Source: JABMQB01 sp963678235 (GTDB lineage Bacteria; Bacteroidota; Bacteroidia; Bacteroidales; Prolixibacteraceae). Taken from it: a stretch of 64,000 bases of DNA. Both the position numbers and the translations under genes were made by a program. How positions within the stretch are numbered: position 1 is the stretch's first letter; every line of letters begins with the position of its first letter. The notes beneath the pieces were generated by a model. It was not told the origin of the DNA. It saw nothing but the letters and a program-made list of their open reading frames with translations, and made no database searches. Where the stretch lies: the NCBI GenBank assembly GCA_963678235.1, contig OY782766.1, positions 2,852,001 through 2,916,000 of the forward strand, in the 5' to 3' direction. Below, piece by piece: positions 27,034 through 36,444 of the stretch.

Positions 27034-28563
27034 ATGTCAGAAAATAAAAAAGCACTTTTAATGATCCTTGATGGATGGGGAATTGGCGATGGTTCGGAAA
27101 AAGATATTATTGCAACTGCCCCTACTCCGTTTATGGATTGGTTAATGAAAGAATATCCACACGCACAATTATTAACTTCAGGCGAAAACGTTGGTTTGCC
27201 CGATGGACAAATGGGCAACTCCGAAGTTGGTCACTTAAATATTGGCGCCGGAAGGGTATTGTACCAGGATATGGTAAAAATTACAAAAGCAATCCGCGAC
27301 AAATCCCTTTGGGAAAATCCTCAGTTGGTGAAGGCATATTCGTATGCAAAAGAAAATGCTAAAAAAGTTCACCTTATTGGATTAATTGGTCCTGGTGGAG
27401 TGCATGCTTTAAGTTCGCACATGGTTGCCTTATGCCAAATGGCTACCGACATGGGATTGGAAGATATTTTTATTCATGGCTTAACTGACGGTCGCGACAC
27501 CGATCCGCGCTCAGGACTTGGTTTCCTCGAAACCGACCTTGCAGCAATTGAACCAACCAATGCTAAATTTGCATCAGTAATCGGGCGTTATTTCGGAATG
27601 GATCGTGACAAAAACTATGACAGGCTAAAGCTTGCATACGATTTATATACGAAAGGTGAAGGTGAAAAATCAACCGATTTGTTGGCGACAGTAAAAGCAT
27701 CGTATGACAATGGTGTAACCGATGAATTCCTGAAACCAATCGTAATGGTCGATGAAAATAATCAGCCTGTAGGAACTATCGAAGAAGGAGATGTGGTTAT
27801 TTGTTTTAATTTCAGGACCGACAGGCTGCGCCAAACAACCATTGCATTCACACAGGAAGACCTGCCCGAATTTGGCATGAAAACCATGGACTTGCAATGG
27901 TACACCATGACCAATTACAAAGCCGATTTCAAGGGTATCAATGTGATCTTCGATAAAGAAAATGTAACCAATACTATGGGAGAAGTGGTTGCTGCGGCAG
28001 GATTAAAACAAATCCGGATTGCAGAAACCGAAAAATATGCACACGTAACCTTCTTTTTTAGTGGTGGGCGTGAAAACGAATTTGAAGGAGAAACACGAAT
28101 ATTAGTTCCTTCACCAAAGGTTCCGACTTACGACCTGCAACCAGAAATGTCGGCACCTATTGTAAAAGAAAAAATTGTGGCAGAGCTTAATAAACAAAGT
28201 GCGGATTTTGTTTGCCTAAACTTTGCAAATGGCGATATGGTTGGGCACACAGGTGTTTACGATGCTATTTACAAAGCCGTGGTAGCGGTTGACCAATGCG
28301 TGAAAGAAGTTGTGGAAGCTGCCCGTAACAACGGATATGAAGTAATTATCATTGCCGACCACGGTAATGCCGATAATGGGGTAAACGAAGATGGATCAGC
28401 GAATACAGCGCACTCACTGAACCCGGTTCCATGTATTTTTGTGGGTGATAACAAAGAAGCAAAAATTGAAAACGGTATTTTAGCTGATGTCGCCCCAACT
28501 TTATTGAACATTATGGGACTTGACACACCCGCTGAAATGACCGGTAAGAATTTGATCAAGTAA
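27034..28563 (+). CDS. gpmI: 2,3-bisphosphoglycerate-independent phosphoglycerate mutase
   Basis: A 509-residue glycolytic enzyme interconverting 3- and 2-phosphoglycerate with two Mn ions. The first metal motif ILDGWGIGD is at 11-19 and the phospho-accepting Ser63 lies in GQMGNSEVGHLNIGAGR. The phosphate-binding HGLTDGRDTDPRSG and the C-terminal metal motif IIADHGNADN, followed by AHSLNPVP, are all present. Length is normal. Transcribed alone from a TATTTTTG promoter and followed by two hairpins. Confidence 0.97.
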   Translation: MSENKKALLMILDGWGIGDGSEKDIIATAPTPFMDWLMKEYPHAQLLTSGENVGLPDGQMGNSEVGHLNIGAGRVLYQDMVKITKAIRDKSLWENPQLVKAYSYAKENAKKVHLIGLIGPGGVHALSSHMVALCQMATDMGLEDIFIHGLTDGRDTDPRSGLGFLETDLAAIEPTNAKFASVIGRYFGMDRDKNYDRLKLAYDLYTKGEGEKSTDLLATVKASYDNGVTDEFLKPIVMVDENNQPVGTIEEGDVVICFNFRTDRLRQTTIAFTQEDLPEFGMKTMDLQWYTMTNYKADFKGINVIFDKENVTNTMGEVVAAAGLKQIRIAETEKYAHVTFFFSGGRENEFEGETRILVPSPKVPTYDLQPEMSAPIVKEKIVAELNKQSADFVCLNFANGDMVGHTGVYDAIYKAVVAVDQCVKEVVEAARNNGYEVIIIADHGNADNGVNEDGSANTAHSLNPVPCIFVGDNKEAKIENGILADVAPTLLNIMGLDTPAEMTGKNLIK

Positions 28564-28593
28564 TTATTAGGTTTTTTGAATAAAACCATATTC

Positions 28594-28652
28594 ATTCCTG
28601 TGAAAGCAGGAATCTCTTTGATATTAGGAGATTCCCGCTATTAGCGGGAATT
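28594..28652. repeat. Pair of short hairpins after gpmI
   Basis: Two adjacent inverted repeats, ATTCCTG...CAGGAAT and ATTCCCGCT...AGCGGGAAT, with an AATCTC/GAGATT pairing between them. The second is a near-perfect 9-bp stem without a long T tract. The pattern resembles dispersed intergenic palindromes more than a classical terminator. Confidence 0.55.
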
Positions 28653-28668
28653 ATTTTAAAAAACTATT

Positions 28669-29250
28669 ATGCTCGAAATTGGTAAAACTCTGATTAGCCT
28701 CGATGTTATTGAAAAGCATTTTCTTTGCGATTTGATGAAATGCAAAGGGGCTTGTTGTGTCGAAGGCGACTCTGGGGCACCTATCACCAAAGAAGAAGAG
28801 CAAAAGATCAAGGAAATCTATCCTGTTGTTGAACCCTATCTTCCTGAAATTAACAAGGAAACTATTCGGGAACAAGGTGTATCATATGTAGATGAAGACG
28901 GGGACCTGGTGACCATTTTGGTCAATAAAAGCGAGTGTGCATTTACCTATCGCGACGATAAAGGTATTTTAAAATGTGCCATTGAAAAAGCCTATTTTGA
29001 TGGGAAAACCGATTTTAGAAAACCAATCAGTTGCCATCTGTTCCCGATTCGAATTACCGAATACAAACGATTTGATGCAGTTAATTATGAAAGGTTAAAA
29101 ATTTGTATCCCCGGAAGGGAATGCGGCGCATCCCAAAAACTTCCGATGTATAAATTCCTAAAAGAACCGCTCATTAGAAAATACGGCGAAGATTGGTATA
29201 AAGAACTTGAAATTGCTGCCGACCATCTTTCCAAAAATAACAGCATCTAA
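28669..29250 (+). CDS. DUF3109 (YkgJ-like cysteine cluster) protein
   Basis: A 193-residue cytoplasmic protein with conserved Cys groups: KCKGACCVEGD (about 24-34), SECAFTYRD and KCAIEKAYFDG, PISCHLFPIRI, and KICIPGREC. The Cys pattern is that of zinc or iron-sulfur cluster binding in the YkgJ/DUF3109 families, common in Bacteroidota. The function is not known. The gene follows the gpmI hairpins and has no partner. Confidence 0.88.
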   Translation: MLEIGKTLISLDVIEKHFLCDLMKCKGACCVEGDSGAPITKEEEQKIKEIYPVVEPYLPEINKETIREQGVSYVDEDGDLVTILVNKSECAFTYRDDKGILKCAIEKAYFDGKTDFRKPISCHLFPIRITEYKRFDAVNYERLKICIPGRECGASQKLPMYKFLKEPLIRKYGEDWYKELEIAADHLSKNNSI

Positions 29251-29321
29251 TTTTTTGATCCCTTAATTGCAGGTTCATCCGGCAAATTGATCAAATTTTA
29301 TTTATACAGCAGTAGCTATTT

Positions 29322-29972
29322 CTAAATGTTGGCATCCCATTCCTGATAAAAATTTTCGAGATACAACTCCATAAATTGATGCCTCTTTTTTGCCATTTCC
29401 TTTGCGGTCGAGGTATTCATCCGATCCTTCAGCAATAAAAGTTTTTCATAAAAATGATTGATCGTCGGGGCGTTGTTATTCCTGTAGGTATCAAAACTAT
29501 TGTGCATAACAGGTTCTATTTTCGGATGGTAAAGCAAGCGGCCTTTGCTGCCCCCATATGCAAAGGTACGGGCAATTCCAATTGCCCCGATTGCGTCCAG
29601 CCTATCGGCATCCTGTACAATTTGGGCTTCGATGCCCGTGGCTTTTACTTCAACATTTGCCCCTTTAAAAGATACCTGCCCAATGATTTCCTCAATTTTC
29701 TGAATAATATCTGGCTTCAATCCAAGATTTTGTAACCATTCACTTGTTTTGGAAACCTTTTGGTTATCTTTCCCAAACAACTTCCAATCATCCAAATCGT
29801 GAAGTAATGCCGCCATTTCAATGATAAACATGTCTCCACCTTCCTTCTTTGCCAGTTGCAAGGCCAGTTTGTTTACCCGGAATAAATGCCACCAATCATG
29901 CCCGCTACCCTCGTTCTCAAAATATTCTTTTACATACCTTGTGGTCCGCTCAACTTGGTTTGATTTTTCCAT
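29322..29972 (-). CDS. HD-domain phosphohydrolase
   Basis: A 216-residue protein with the HD metal-binding order: His in SGHDWWHLFRV (about 25-29), the HD pair in ALLHDLDDWK (58-59) and a distal Asp in VQDADRLDAIGAIG. This is the YedJ-like class, often annotated as nucleotide or small-molecule phosphohydrolases. No linked gene gives a substrate. Metal ligands all appear present. Confidence 0.88.
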   Translation of the reverse strand: MEKSNQVERTTRYVKEYFENEGSGHDWWHLFRVNKLALQLAKKEGGDMFIIEMAALLHDLDDWKLFGKDNQKVSKTSEWLQNLGLKPDIIQKIEEIIGQVSFKGANVEVKATGIEAQIVQDADRLDAIGAIGIARTFAYGGSKGRLLYHPKIEPVMHNSFDTYRNNNAPTINHFYEKLLLLKDRMNTSTAKEMAKKRHQFMELYLENFYQEWDANI

Positions 29973-30084
29973 ATTATCGACTAAAAAATTCTAAATTTCT
30001 ATTTCCCAATATCAAATTGATATTTTATCTCCAATAATGAACTGCTTAAAAAACATATTCAAAGAATGCAATTTCGTTTTTTTC

Positions 30085-30092
30085 TACATTTG
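30085..30092 (+). promoter_or_regulatory. Candidate promoter -7 box for the acyl-CoA synthetase
   Basis: TACATTTG fits TAnnTTTG about 68 nt before the start codon. Confidence 0.5.
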
Positions 30093-30159
30093 CTGACAAC
30101 ATTTTTTCAGGGACTGTGTTTATACCCCTGAAAAACAAAGAGTAACAAAAGATAAAAAT

Positions 30160-31824
30160 ATGGGTAACGCAACAAATCTCACTCTCCCAAATTTAATAAC
30201 CGAATCAATTCAGAAGTTTAAAGATAAAACTTCTTTGGTATTTGCCGGAGAAGAAAATTACACCTATGAAGAACTTGGTACCGATGTGAACCTGATGTGT
30301 GATTACTTAATGGGTATTGGTATTCAAAAGGGAGATAAAGTTGCCATCCTAAGCGCAAATATGCCAAACTGGGGGGTTGCCTTTTTTGCAATTCAGCTAA
30401 GCGGCGCTATTGCCGTGCCCATTTTGCCCGATTTCCATACCAACGAAATAGCAACCATCCTCGAACATTCCGAAGCGAAGGTTTTAATTGTTTCAAAAGC
30501 GCTTTATAACAAAGGAATTGCTAATTTACCTAAAGCCTGCAGCCAAATTATTTTACTTGATAATTTTGCAAACATTCCTCTCAATACTCCATTAGAAAAT
30601 TTAGATGGGTTAACAAGCAGCAAGCCTATTTCAAGAGCCAATTTAAATCGTCCTCAGGTTGCTGAAGAAGACATTGCATCTATCATTTATACTTCAGGAA
30701 CAACAGGAAATTCGAAAGGTGTTATGCTCACCCAGAAAAACCTGGCATGGACCACCCAACAATGTTATCATTTACAAAAAATAGATACAAGCGACAAGTT
30801 TATATCGATGCTACCATTGTCGCACACTTTAGAAAACACGGTGGGTTTTCTTCTTCCCGTTAAATACGGGGCATCTGTTCATTACCTCCGAAAATTGCCC
30901 ACTCCACCAGTATTAATGGAAGCGTTGGCAAAGGTTAAACCTACCATTATTCTGTCTGTACCATTAATTATCGAAAAAATATTCCGCCTTAAAATCCTGC
31001 CTAAATTTCAAGGAAGTTTTCCAATGCGTTTACTGTACTCTGTACCTTTTTTCAGGAAAAAACTCCATAAGGTTGCCGGAAATAAACTGATGCAATCATT
31101 CGGCGGAAATGTTCGTTTTTTTGGCATCGGCGGAGCCAAATTGGACGAAATGGTTGAAAGGTTTCTTCAGGATAGCAATTTCCCTTATGCCATTGGATAT
31201 GGGCTTACTGAAACTTCCCCCCTTTTAGCAGGTGCTGTGGTTAACAACACCAGGATTGGCTCAACCGGACCAGCAGTTGAAGGTGTTGAACTTAGGATTG
31301 CCGATAAAGATCCGGTTACGGGCGAAGGTGAAATACAGGCAAAAGGCCCCAACGTAATGAAAGGATATTACAAGGCTCAGGATTTAACAGATGCTGTGTT
31401 TACCGAAGATGGCTGGTTTAAAACCGGGGACCGGGGATGGTTCGACAAAGACAATTTCCTTTACATAAAAGGACGTATAAAAACCATGATTGTGGGAGCC
31501 AGTGGCGAAAACATATTCCCCGAAGACATTGAGTCTGTCATTAATAAAATGAGATTCGTTTTAGAGTCAATGGTGGTGCAGAAAAAAGGAAAGCTTGTTG
31601 CCATGATCCATTTGAATATGGAAGAAATTGAAAATCAGTTTAAATCAATGCAACAAGAAGCAAAACAGTATGTGAACGATAAAATTGATGAAATCCTGAA
31701 CGACATCCACAAAAAAGTGAACGAGGAGCTCAATAAATTCTCAAGGTTACAAGCGGTTGTACTACAACCTGTGCCCTTTGAAAAAACACCCACAAAAAAG
31801 ATTAAGCGCTTCCTGTACCATTAG
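30160..31824 (+). CDS. AMP-forming long-chain acyl-CoA synthetase
   Basis: A 554-residue adenylate-forming ligase that activates fatty acids with ATP and CoA. Motifs: phosphate loop IIYTSGTTGNSKGVMLTQ (about 176-193), A5 motif GYGLTETSPLL, and the linked A7/A8 motifs WFKTGDRGWF and YIKGRIKTMIVGASGENIFPEDIE. The C-terminal ends with TPTKKIKRFLYH, where the catalytic Lys lies in PTKKIKR. Membrane-associated by family. Substrate chain length is not evident. Confidence 0.92.
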   Translation: MGNATNLTLPNLITESIQKFKDKTSLVFAGEENYTYEELGTDVNLMCDYLMGIGIQKGDKVAILSANMPNWGVAFFAIQLSGAIAVPILPDFHTNEIATILEHSEAKVLIVSKALYNKGIANLPKACSQIILLDNFANIPLNTPLENLDGLTSSKPISRANLNRPQVAEEDIASIIYTSGTTGNSKGVMLTQKNLAWTTQQCYHLQKIDTSDKFISMLPLSHTLENTVGFLLPVKYGASVHYLRKLPTPPVLMEALAKVKPTIILSVPLIIEKIFRLKILPKFQGSFPMRLLYSVPFFRKKLHKVAGNKLMQSFGGNVRFFGIGGAKLDEMVERFLQDSNFPYAIGYGLTETSPLLAGAVVNNTRIGSTGPAVEGVELRIADKDPVTGEGEIQAKGPNVMKGYYKAQDLTDAVFTEDGWFKTGDRGWFDKDNFLYIKGRIKTMIVGASGENIFPEDIESVINKMRFVLESMVVQKKGKLVAMIHLNMEEIENQFKSMQQEAKQYVNDKIDEILNDIHKKVNEELNKFSRLQAVVLQPVPFEKTPTKKIKRFLYH

Positions 31825-31913
31825 CTTTTCTGAAATTACCCCTATCTCTCATTAATGTTTTGTCATTTGTAAAATCAAATGGCAGCAAAACAATTAAATT
31901 GGGTTAAAAATGT

Positions 31914-31921
31914 TAATTTTG
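31914..31921 (+). promoter_or_regulatory. Candidate purM promoter -7 box
   Basis: TAATTTTG fits TAnnTTTG, 27 nt before the purM start, implying a short leader of about 20 nt. Confidence 0.5.
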
Positions 31922-31948
31922 TACCCGCAAAAATCAGCAACAAATTAG

Positions 31949-33118
31949 ATGGTAACAGAGTCAAGATATAGCGCAAGAGGTGTTTCGGCATCCAAAGAAG
32001 ATGTGCACAGTGCAATAAAAGATGTGGACAAAGGATTGTACCCAAAAGCATTCTGTAAAATTGTCCCTGACATATTGGGCAACGACCCCGATTGGTGCAA
32101 TATTATGCATGCCGATGGGGCTGGTACAAAATCGGCTCTTGCCTACATGTATTGGAAAGAAACAGGTGACCTTTCGGTTTGGAAAGGGATAGCCCAGGAC
32201 GCACTCATCATGAATGTGGATGATTTGCTTTGCGTGGGCGCAACCGACAACATCCTGGTTTCTTCAACTATCGGAAGAAATAAAAATAAAATACCGGGCG
32301 AAGTAATTGCCGCCATCATTAACGGAACCGAAGAGTTACTTGCAAACCTTAGGGAACTGGGAATTTCGATTTACTCAACCGGGGGCGAAACTGCCGATGT
32401 TGGTGACCTGGTTCGCACCATCATTGTGGATTCAACCGTAACCTGCCGAATGAAAAAAGAAGACGTGATTTCGGCAGACAAAATTTCTGCGGGCGATGTA
32501 ATTATTGGACTATCTTCATCTGGAACCGCGAGCTACGAAAAAGAATACAACGGGGGTATGGGCAGTAATGGACTGACCTCGGCGCGGCACGATGTTTTTG
32601 CCAATTACCTGGCAGGAAAATATCCCGAATCATTCGATCCGGATGTGCCTTCTGATTTGGTTTACTCAGGAAATTATAAGCTGACCGATTCTATCAAAGA
32701 ATTAAATATCGATGCAGGGAAACTGGTACTTTCACCAACAAGAACCTATGCTCCTGTTATCAAAAAGATTTTAGCAAAACACAGAAAAAGTATAAATGGC
32801 ATGATCCATTGTTCAGGAGGGGCGCAAACAAAAGTGTTGCACTTTGTGGACAATGTACATGTAATTAAAGACAATATGTTTCCAATTCCTCCATTGTTCA
32901 AAATAATACAGGAACAATCGGGAACCGACTGGCAGGAAATGTATAAAGTATTTAACATGGGGCACCGTTTTGAAATTTACGCTCCTGAAAATATTGCAGG
33001 TGATATCATTTCCATTGCAAATGAGTTCGCAATTGATGCAAAAGTTGTTGGAAGGGTAGAAAAAGCAATGGGTAAACAACTGACCATTAACTCCGAGTTT
33101 GGAACATTTACATATTGA
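31949..33118 (+). CDS. purM: Phosphoribosylformylglycinamidine cyclo-ligase (AIR synthetase)
   Basis: A 389-residue enzyme of purine biosynthesis that closes the imidazole ring of AIR with ATP. The PurM signatures HADGAGTKSALA (near 51-62), DLLCVGATDNILVS, IYSTGGETADVGD, IGLSSSGTASYE, and the C-terminal GMIHCSGGAQTKVLHF are visible. The length matches the roughly 390-residue Bacteroidota form, longer than the E. coli enzyme of about 345. It is followed 36 nt later by prfA and may be co-transcribed with it. Confidence 0.93.
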   Translation: MVTESRYSARGVSASKEDVHSAIKDVDKGLYPKAFCKIVPDILGNDPDWCNIMHADGAGTKSALAYMYWKETGDLSVWKGIAQDALIMNVDDLLCVGATDNILVSSTIGRNKNKIPGEVIAAIINGTEELLANLRELGISIYSTGGETADVGDLVRTIIVDSTVTCRMKKEDVISADKISAGDVIIGLSSSGTASYEKEYNGGMGSNGLTSARHDVFANYLAGKYPESFDPDVPSDLVYSGNYKLTDSIKELNIDAGKLVLSPTRTYAPVIKKILAKHRKSINGMIHCSGGAQTKVLHFVDNVHVIKDNMFPIPPLFKIIQEQSGTDWQEMYKVFNMGHRFEIYAPENIAGDIISIANEFAIDAKVVGRVEKAMGKQLTINSEFGTFTY

Positions 33119-33154
33119 TCCTGCAAAATCAAAATTTAAGAAAAGAACACCATT

Positions 33155-34240
33155 ATGGCAGCAAATTCATTATTAGAAAAGTTTGATTCTATCAAGCACA
33201 GGTTTGAAGAGGTAAGCCAACAAATATCCGACCCGGAAATAATTGCTGATATGAAGCGTTATGTGAAGCTTAACCAGGAATACAAAAGGTTGGAAGAACT
33301 TATTAAATCGTTTAAGGAATTCCGAAACCTTATTGACAATATTGAAACCGGGAAAGAAATGCTTGCCGAAGAGTCTGACGAGGAATTAAGGGAAATGGCA
33401 AGGGAAGAAATCGAACTCGCTGAAAGACAAATTCCGGAAAAAGAAAATGAAATCAAGATGCTCTTAGTTCCGGCAGATCCTGAGGATTCTAAAAATGCCA
33501 TCCTCGAAATCAGGGCAGGGACCGGGGGCGACGAAGCAAGTATTTTTGCAGGTGACCTTTTCAGGATGTACACAAAATACTGTGAAAAGAAAGGTTGGAA
33601 GTTGGATATCACCAACGTGAACGAAGGTACATCGGGAGGTTACAAAGAAATTGTGGCAAAAATTTCGGGTGAAAATGTTTATGGTACGATGAAATATGAG
33701 TCGGGCGTTCATCGCGTACAAAGGGTGCCGCAAACCGAAACCCAGGGAAGGGTGCACACATCGGCAGCAACGGTTGCAGTGTTGCCTGAAGCTGAAGAGT
33801 TTGATATCGAATTGAAAGAAAGTGACATCCGTAAAGACACTTATTGTTCGTCTGGACCGGGAGGACAGTCGGTAAACACAACCTATTCGGCAATCCGATT
33901 AACCCACGAGCCAACTGGTATTGTTGTTACATGCCAGGATCAAAAATCGCAGTTGAAGAACCTTGCCAAAGCAATGATCGAATTGAGGACCCGTATTTAT
34001 AACCTGGAACATCAAAAATACCTGGATGAAATTTCTTCCAAAAGGAAAACCATGGTTTCAACCGGCGACCGTTCAGCAAAAATCAGGACTTACAACTGGC
34101 CACAGGGAAGGATTACCGACCATCGGATTAACCTGACCATGTATAATTTACAAGCAGCCATTAACGGCGATATCGATGAAATCATTGAAAAATTAATGAT
34201 CGAAGAAAATGCCGAAAAAATGAAAGAAGCTGAAATTTAA
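33155..34240 (+). CDS. prfA: Peptide chain release factor 1
   Basis: A 361-residue release factor recognising UAA and UAG. The PxT codon-recognition tripeptide is PQT (192-194) in HRVQRVPQTETQGRVHT, which marks RF1 rather than RF2 (SPF). The catalytic GGQ lies in SSGPGGQSVNT at about 236-238. A helical N-terminal domain precedes. The gene sits between purM and pyrF; the short gap suggests possible read-through from purM. Confidence 0.97.
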   Translation: MAANSLLEKFDSIKHRFEEVSQQISDPEIIADMKRYVKLNQEYKRLEELIKSFKEFRNLIDNIETGKEMLAEESDEELREMAREEIELAERQIPEKENEIKMLLVPADPEDSKNAILEIRAGTGGDEASIFAGDLFRMYTKYCEKKGWKLDITNVNEGTSGGYKEIVAKISGENVYGTMKYESGVHRVQRVPQTETQGRVHTSAATVAVLPEAEEFDIELKESDIRKDTYCSSGPGGQSVNTTYSAIRLTHEPTGIVVTCQDQKSQLKNLAKAMIELRTRIYNLEHQKYLDEISSKRKTMVSTGDRSAKIRTYNWPQGRITDHRINLTMYNLQAAINGDIDEIIEKLMIEENAEKMKEAEI

Positions 34241-34298
34241 TACTGCTCAATCATAATGAAAATAAAGGCTGAGCGCATATTTAAGATAAAAAACAATA

Positions 34299-34334
34299 GT
34301 ATAACATCTTCCCCTTTCGGGGAATCAAGAGGCT
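34299..34334. repeat. Short GC-rich palindrome between prfA and pyrF
   Basis: TTCCCC and GGGGAA flank a TTTC loop just before pyrF. The sequence resembles the CCCCTTTGGGG palindrome inserted in valS, and no T tract follows, so it looks like an intergenic copy of the same repeat class rather than a terminator. Confidence 0.4.
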
Positions 34335-34340
34335 CCTGAT

Positions 34341-35180
34341 ATGAATCAAGAACAACTATTTGAGCAAATTAAAAAGAAACAATCATTCCTTTGTGTCGGA
34401 CTTGATACAGATATCCAAAAAATTCCAAGCCATCTGTTAGATACTTCAGACCCGGTTTTTACTTTCAATAAAGAAATTATTGATGCTACCCAGGAATTTT
34501 GTGTTGCTTATAAACCCAACCTGGCATTTTATGAAAGTTTAGGTTCAAAAGGATATGTAAGCCTTGAAAAAACGGTGATGTATATCAAATCGAAATACCC
34601 TGAAATATTTGTGATTGCAGATGCAAAAAGAGGCGATATCGGAAACACTTCGAACTTGTATGCCAGGGCATTTTTTGACCATCTCGATTTCGATGCAATC
34701 ACCGTTGCACCATATATGGGCGAAGATTCGGTAAAACCTTTTATGACTTATCTAGACAAATGGGTGATACTTTTGGCTTTAACTTCAAACAAAGGAGCTG
34801 CCGACTTCCAATACCTGAAAAACAATGAAAATGGCGACCAGCTTTTCGAATCTGTTTTAAAAACCTCCCAAAACTGGGGAACACCTGAGAATATGATGTA
34901 TGTGGTTGGCGCTACCAAAGCTGAGAAACTTAAAGAAATCAGGGAAATTATTCCAAATCATTTTTTGCTGGTTCCGGGGGTTGGTGCCCAGGGAGGAAGC
35001 CTTCAGGAGGTTGCTAAAAACGGAATGAACAACAAATGTGGCTTGCTCGTCAACTCATCCCGTGGAATTATTTATGCTTCGAACAATGTTGATTTTGCCG
35101 AAAAAGCAAAACTGGCAGCCCAGGAAGTACAACTTGAAATGGCTGAACTATTAAAAGAAGCTGAATTGTTGGGTTCTTAA
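34341..35180 (+). CDS. pyrF: Orotidine 5'-phosphate decarboxylase (type 2)
   Basis: A 279-residue pyrimidine-pathway enzyme converting OMP to UMP. The substrate-contacting FLCVGLDTDIQKIP is at the N terminus, the catalytic DAKRGDIGNTS is at about 94-104 and the phosphate-binding LVPGVGAQGG is near 211. This is the longer bacterial type 2 form common in Bacteroidota and mycobacteria. The start codon is 14 nt after the palindrome described above. Confidence 0.95.
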   Translation: MNQEQLFEQIKKKQSFLCVGLDTDIQKIPSHLLDTSDPVFTFNKEIIDATQEFCVAYKPNLAFYESLGSKGYVSLEKTVMYIKSKYPEIFVIADAKRGDIGNTSNLYARAFFDHLDFDAITVAPYMGEDSVKPFMTYLDKWVILLALTSNKGAADFQYLKNNENGDQLFESVLKTSQNWGTPENMMYVVGATKAEKLKEIREIIPNHFLLVPGVGAQGGSLQEVAKNGMNNKCGLLVNSSRGIIYASNNVDFAEKAKLAAQEVQLEMAELLKEAELLGS

Positions 35181-35272
35181 TCGAGTTTTGGTCTTTTTCC
35201 CAAATAAAAGAAAAGTGCTTTACGGAAAATTTATTTAACCTGACCGCAAGCTAAACAATAAAAACTACGCAG

Positions 35273-36316
35273 ATGACCAATGAGCAATGGGAAAAACTAT
35301 TGGGTATAATTCATGGAGAAAACACCAAAGATCCAGTAACTGGTTTTATTGTTGACAGCCCCTGGATTCCTGGATGGGCAAATGTTTCAACTTTAAACTA
35401 TTATTCCTCCGAAGAAACATGGTTTCAGGCAAACAAAAAAGTTGTGGAAACATTTCCCGAAACTATATTCCTGCCTGGCTTTTGGTCCGAATTTGGAATG
35501 TGCTCAGAGCCCTCTGCATTTGGGGCAAAGCTCATCTGGCACCCAAACAACCTTCCGCATGCCGGAACAATTATGTCGGAAATTAGCGATGTGAACAAGC
35601 TAAAACTTCCTAATCCTGAAACCGACGGGTTACTCCCATTTATTTTGCAAAGGCTTATCAATTACCAAAAACCGATACAAAGCATCGGACATGAAATAAA
35701 AATCAGTGTTGCCAGAGGTCCCTTAAATATCGCATCCTTTTTGTTGGGAACCAGCGAACTCATGATGGGGTTCATGATGGATCCGGTAAATAGCCATAAA
35801 TTGTTGGAACTGATTACTGATTTTACCATAAACTGGATAAAGCTTCAAAAGAAAACCTTTCCATCCATCGAAGGCATTTTATTGTTGGATGATATTATTG
35901 GCTTTATCGGCGCGGAAGAATGCAAGGAATATGCAGTGCCCTATGTGAAGCGTATTTTTAATTCCTTCGATTCGAAACTAAATTTTTTGCATAACGATGC
36001 GCAAGGATTAATTTCAACACCATTTTTAAAAGATATGGATGTTAACCTGTTCAATTTTAGCTTCGAACACTCCATGCAAGAAATCAGGGCACTTGCAGGT
36101 CCCGAAGTTGCACTTTTCGGGAATCTGCCACCACGCGATGTTCTGGCAACCGGGAATATCGAACAAATTGAAACCGAAACCCGAAAAATGATCCAGGATT
36201 TTGGAAAAAATAAACGAGTCATCTGGTCTTGTGGTGGTGGAATGCCACCCAATGTGAACACCGAAAGTATTCTTGCTTTTAAGCGTACCGTTGATGAAGC
36301 GGTTCGCGAACTCTAA
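35273..36316 (+). CDS. Uroporphyrinogen decarboxylase-family protein
   Basis: A 347-residue TIM-barrel protein of the URO-D superfamily. Family features are the C-terminal FNFSFEHSMQEIRALAGPEVALFGNLPPRDVLATG and the repeated (beta-alpha)-like core with VARGPLNIASFLLG. The first residues lack the URO-D substrate-binding Arg-x-Pro-x-W-x-Met-R-Q-A-G motif, so it is unlikely to be HemE and belongs to the MtaA/CmuA-like methyltransferase branch. The methyl donor is unknown. Transcribed alone. Confidence 0.8.
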   Translation: MTNEQWEKLLGIIHGENTKDPVTGFIVDSPWIPGWANVSTLNYYSSEETWFQANKKVVETFPETIFLPGFWSEFGMCSEPSAFGAKLIWHPNNLPHAGTIMSEISDVNKLKLPNPETDGLLPFILQRLINYQKPIQSIGHEIKISVARGPLNIASFLLGTSELMMGFMMDPVNSHKLLELITDFTINWIKLQKKTFPSIEGILLLDDIIGFIGAEECKEYAVPYVKRIFNSFDSKLNFLHNDAQGLISTPFLKDMDVNLFNFSFEHSMQEIRALAGPEVALFGNLPPRDVLATGNIEQIETETRKMIQDFGKNKRVIWSCGGGMPPNVNTESILAFKRTVDEAVREL

Positions 36317-36444
36317 ATATCGTACAGATTAAAAAGAGCCATTCACCAGCACTCATGGTTCAGTGAAAATTAGGCAGCCAAAATTCCCCAAAAGTTTTGT
36401 ATTTTGTGAACGCAAACAAAATTTACTAAACTAATTCTGCCAAA

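Noticed and set aside
28594..28652. gpmI hairpins as a riboswitch
   Set aside because: They are simple palindromes after a stop codon with no aptamer-like features.
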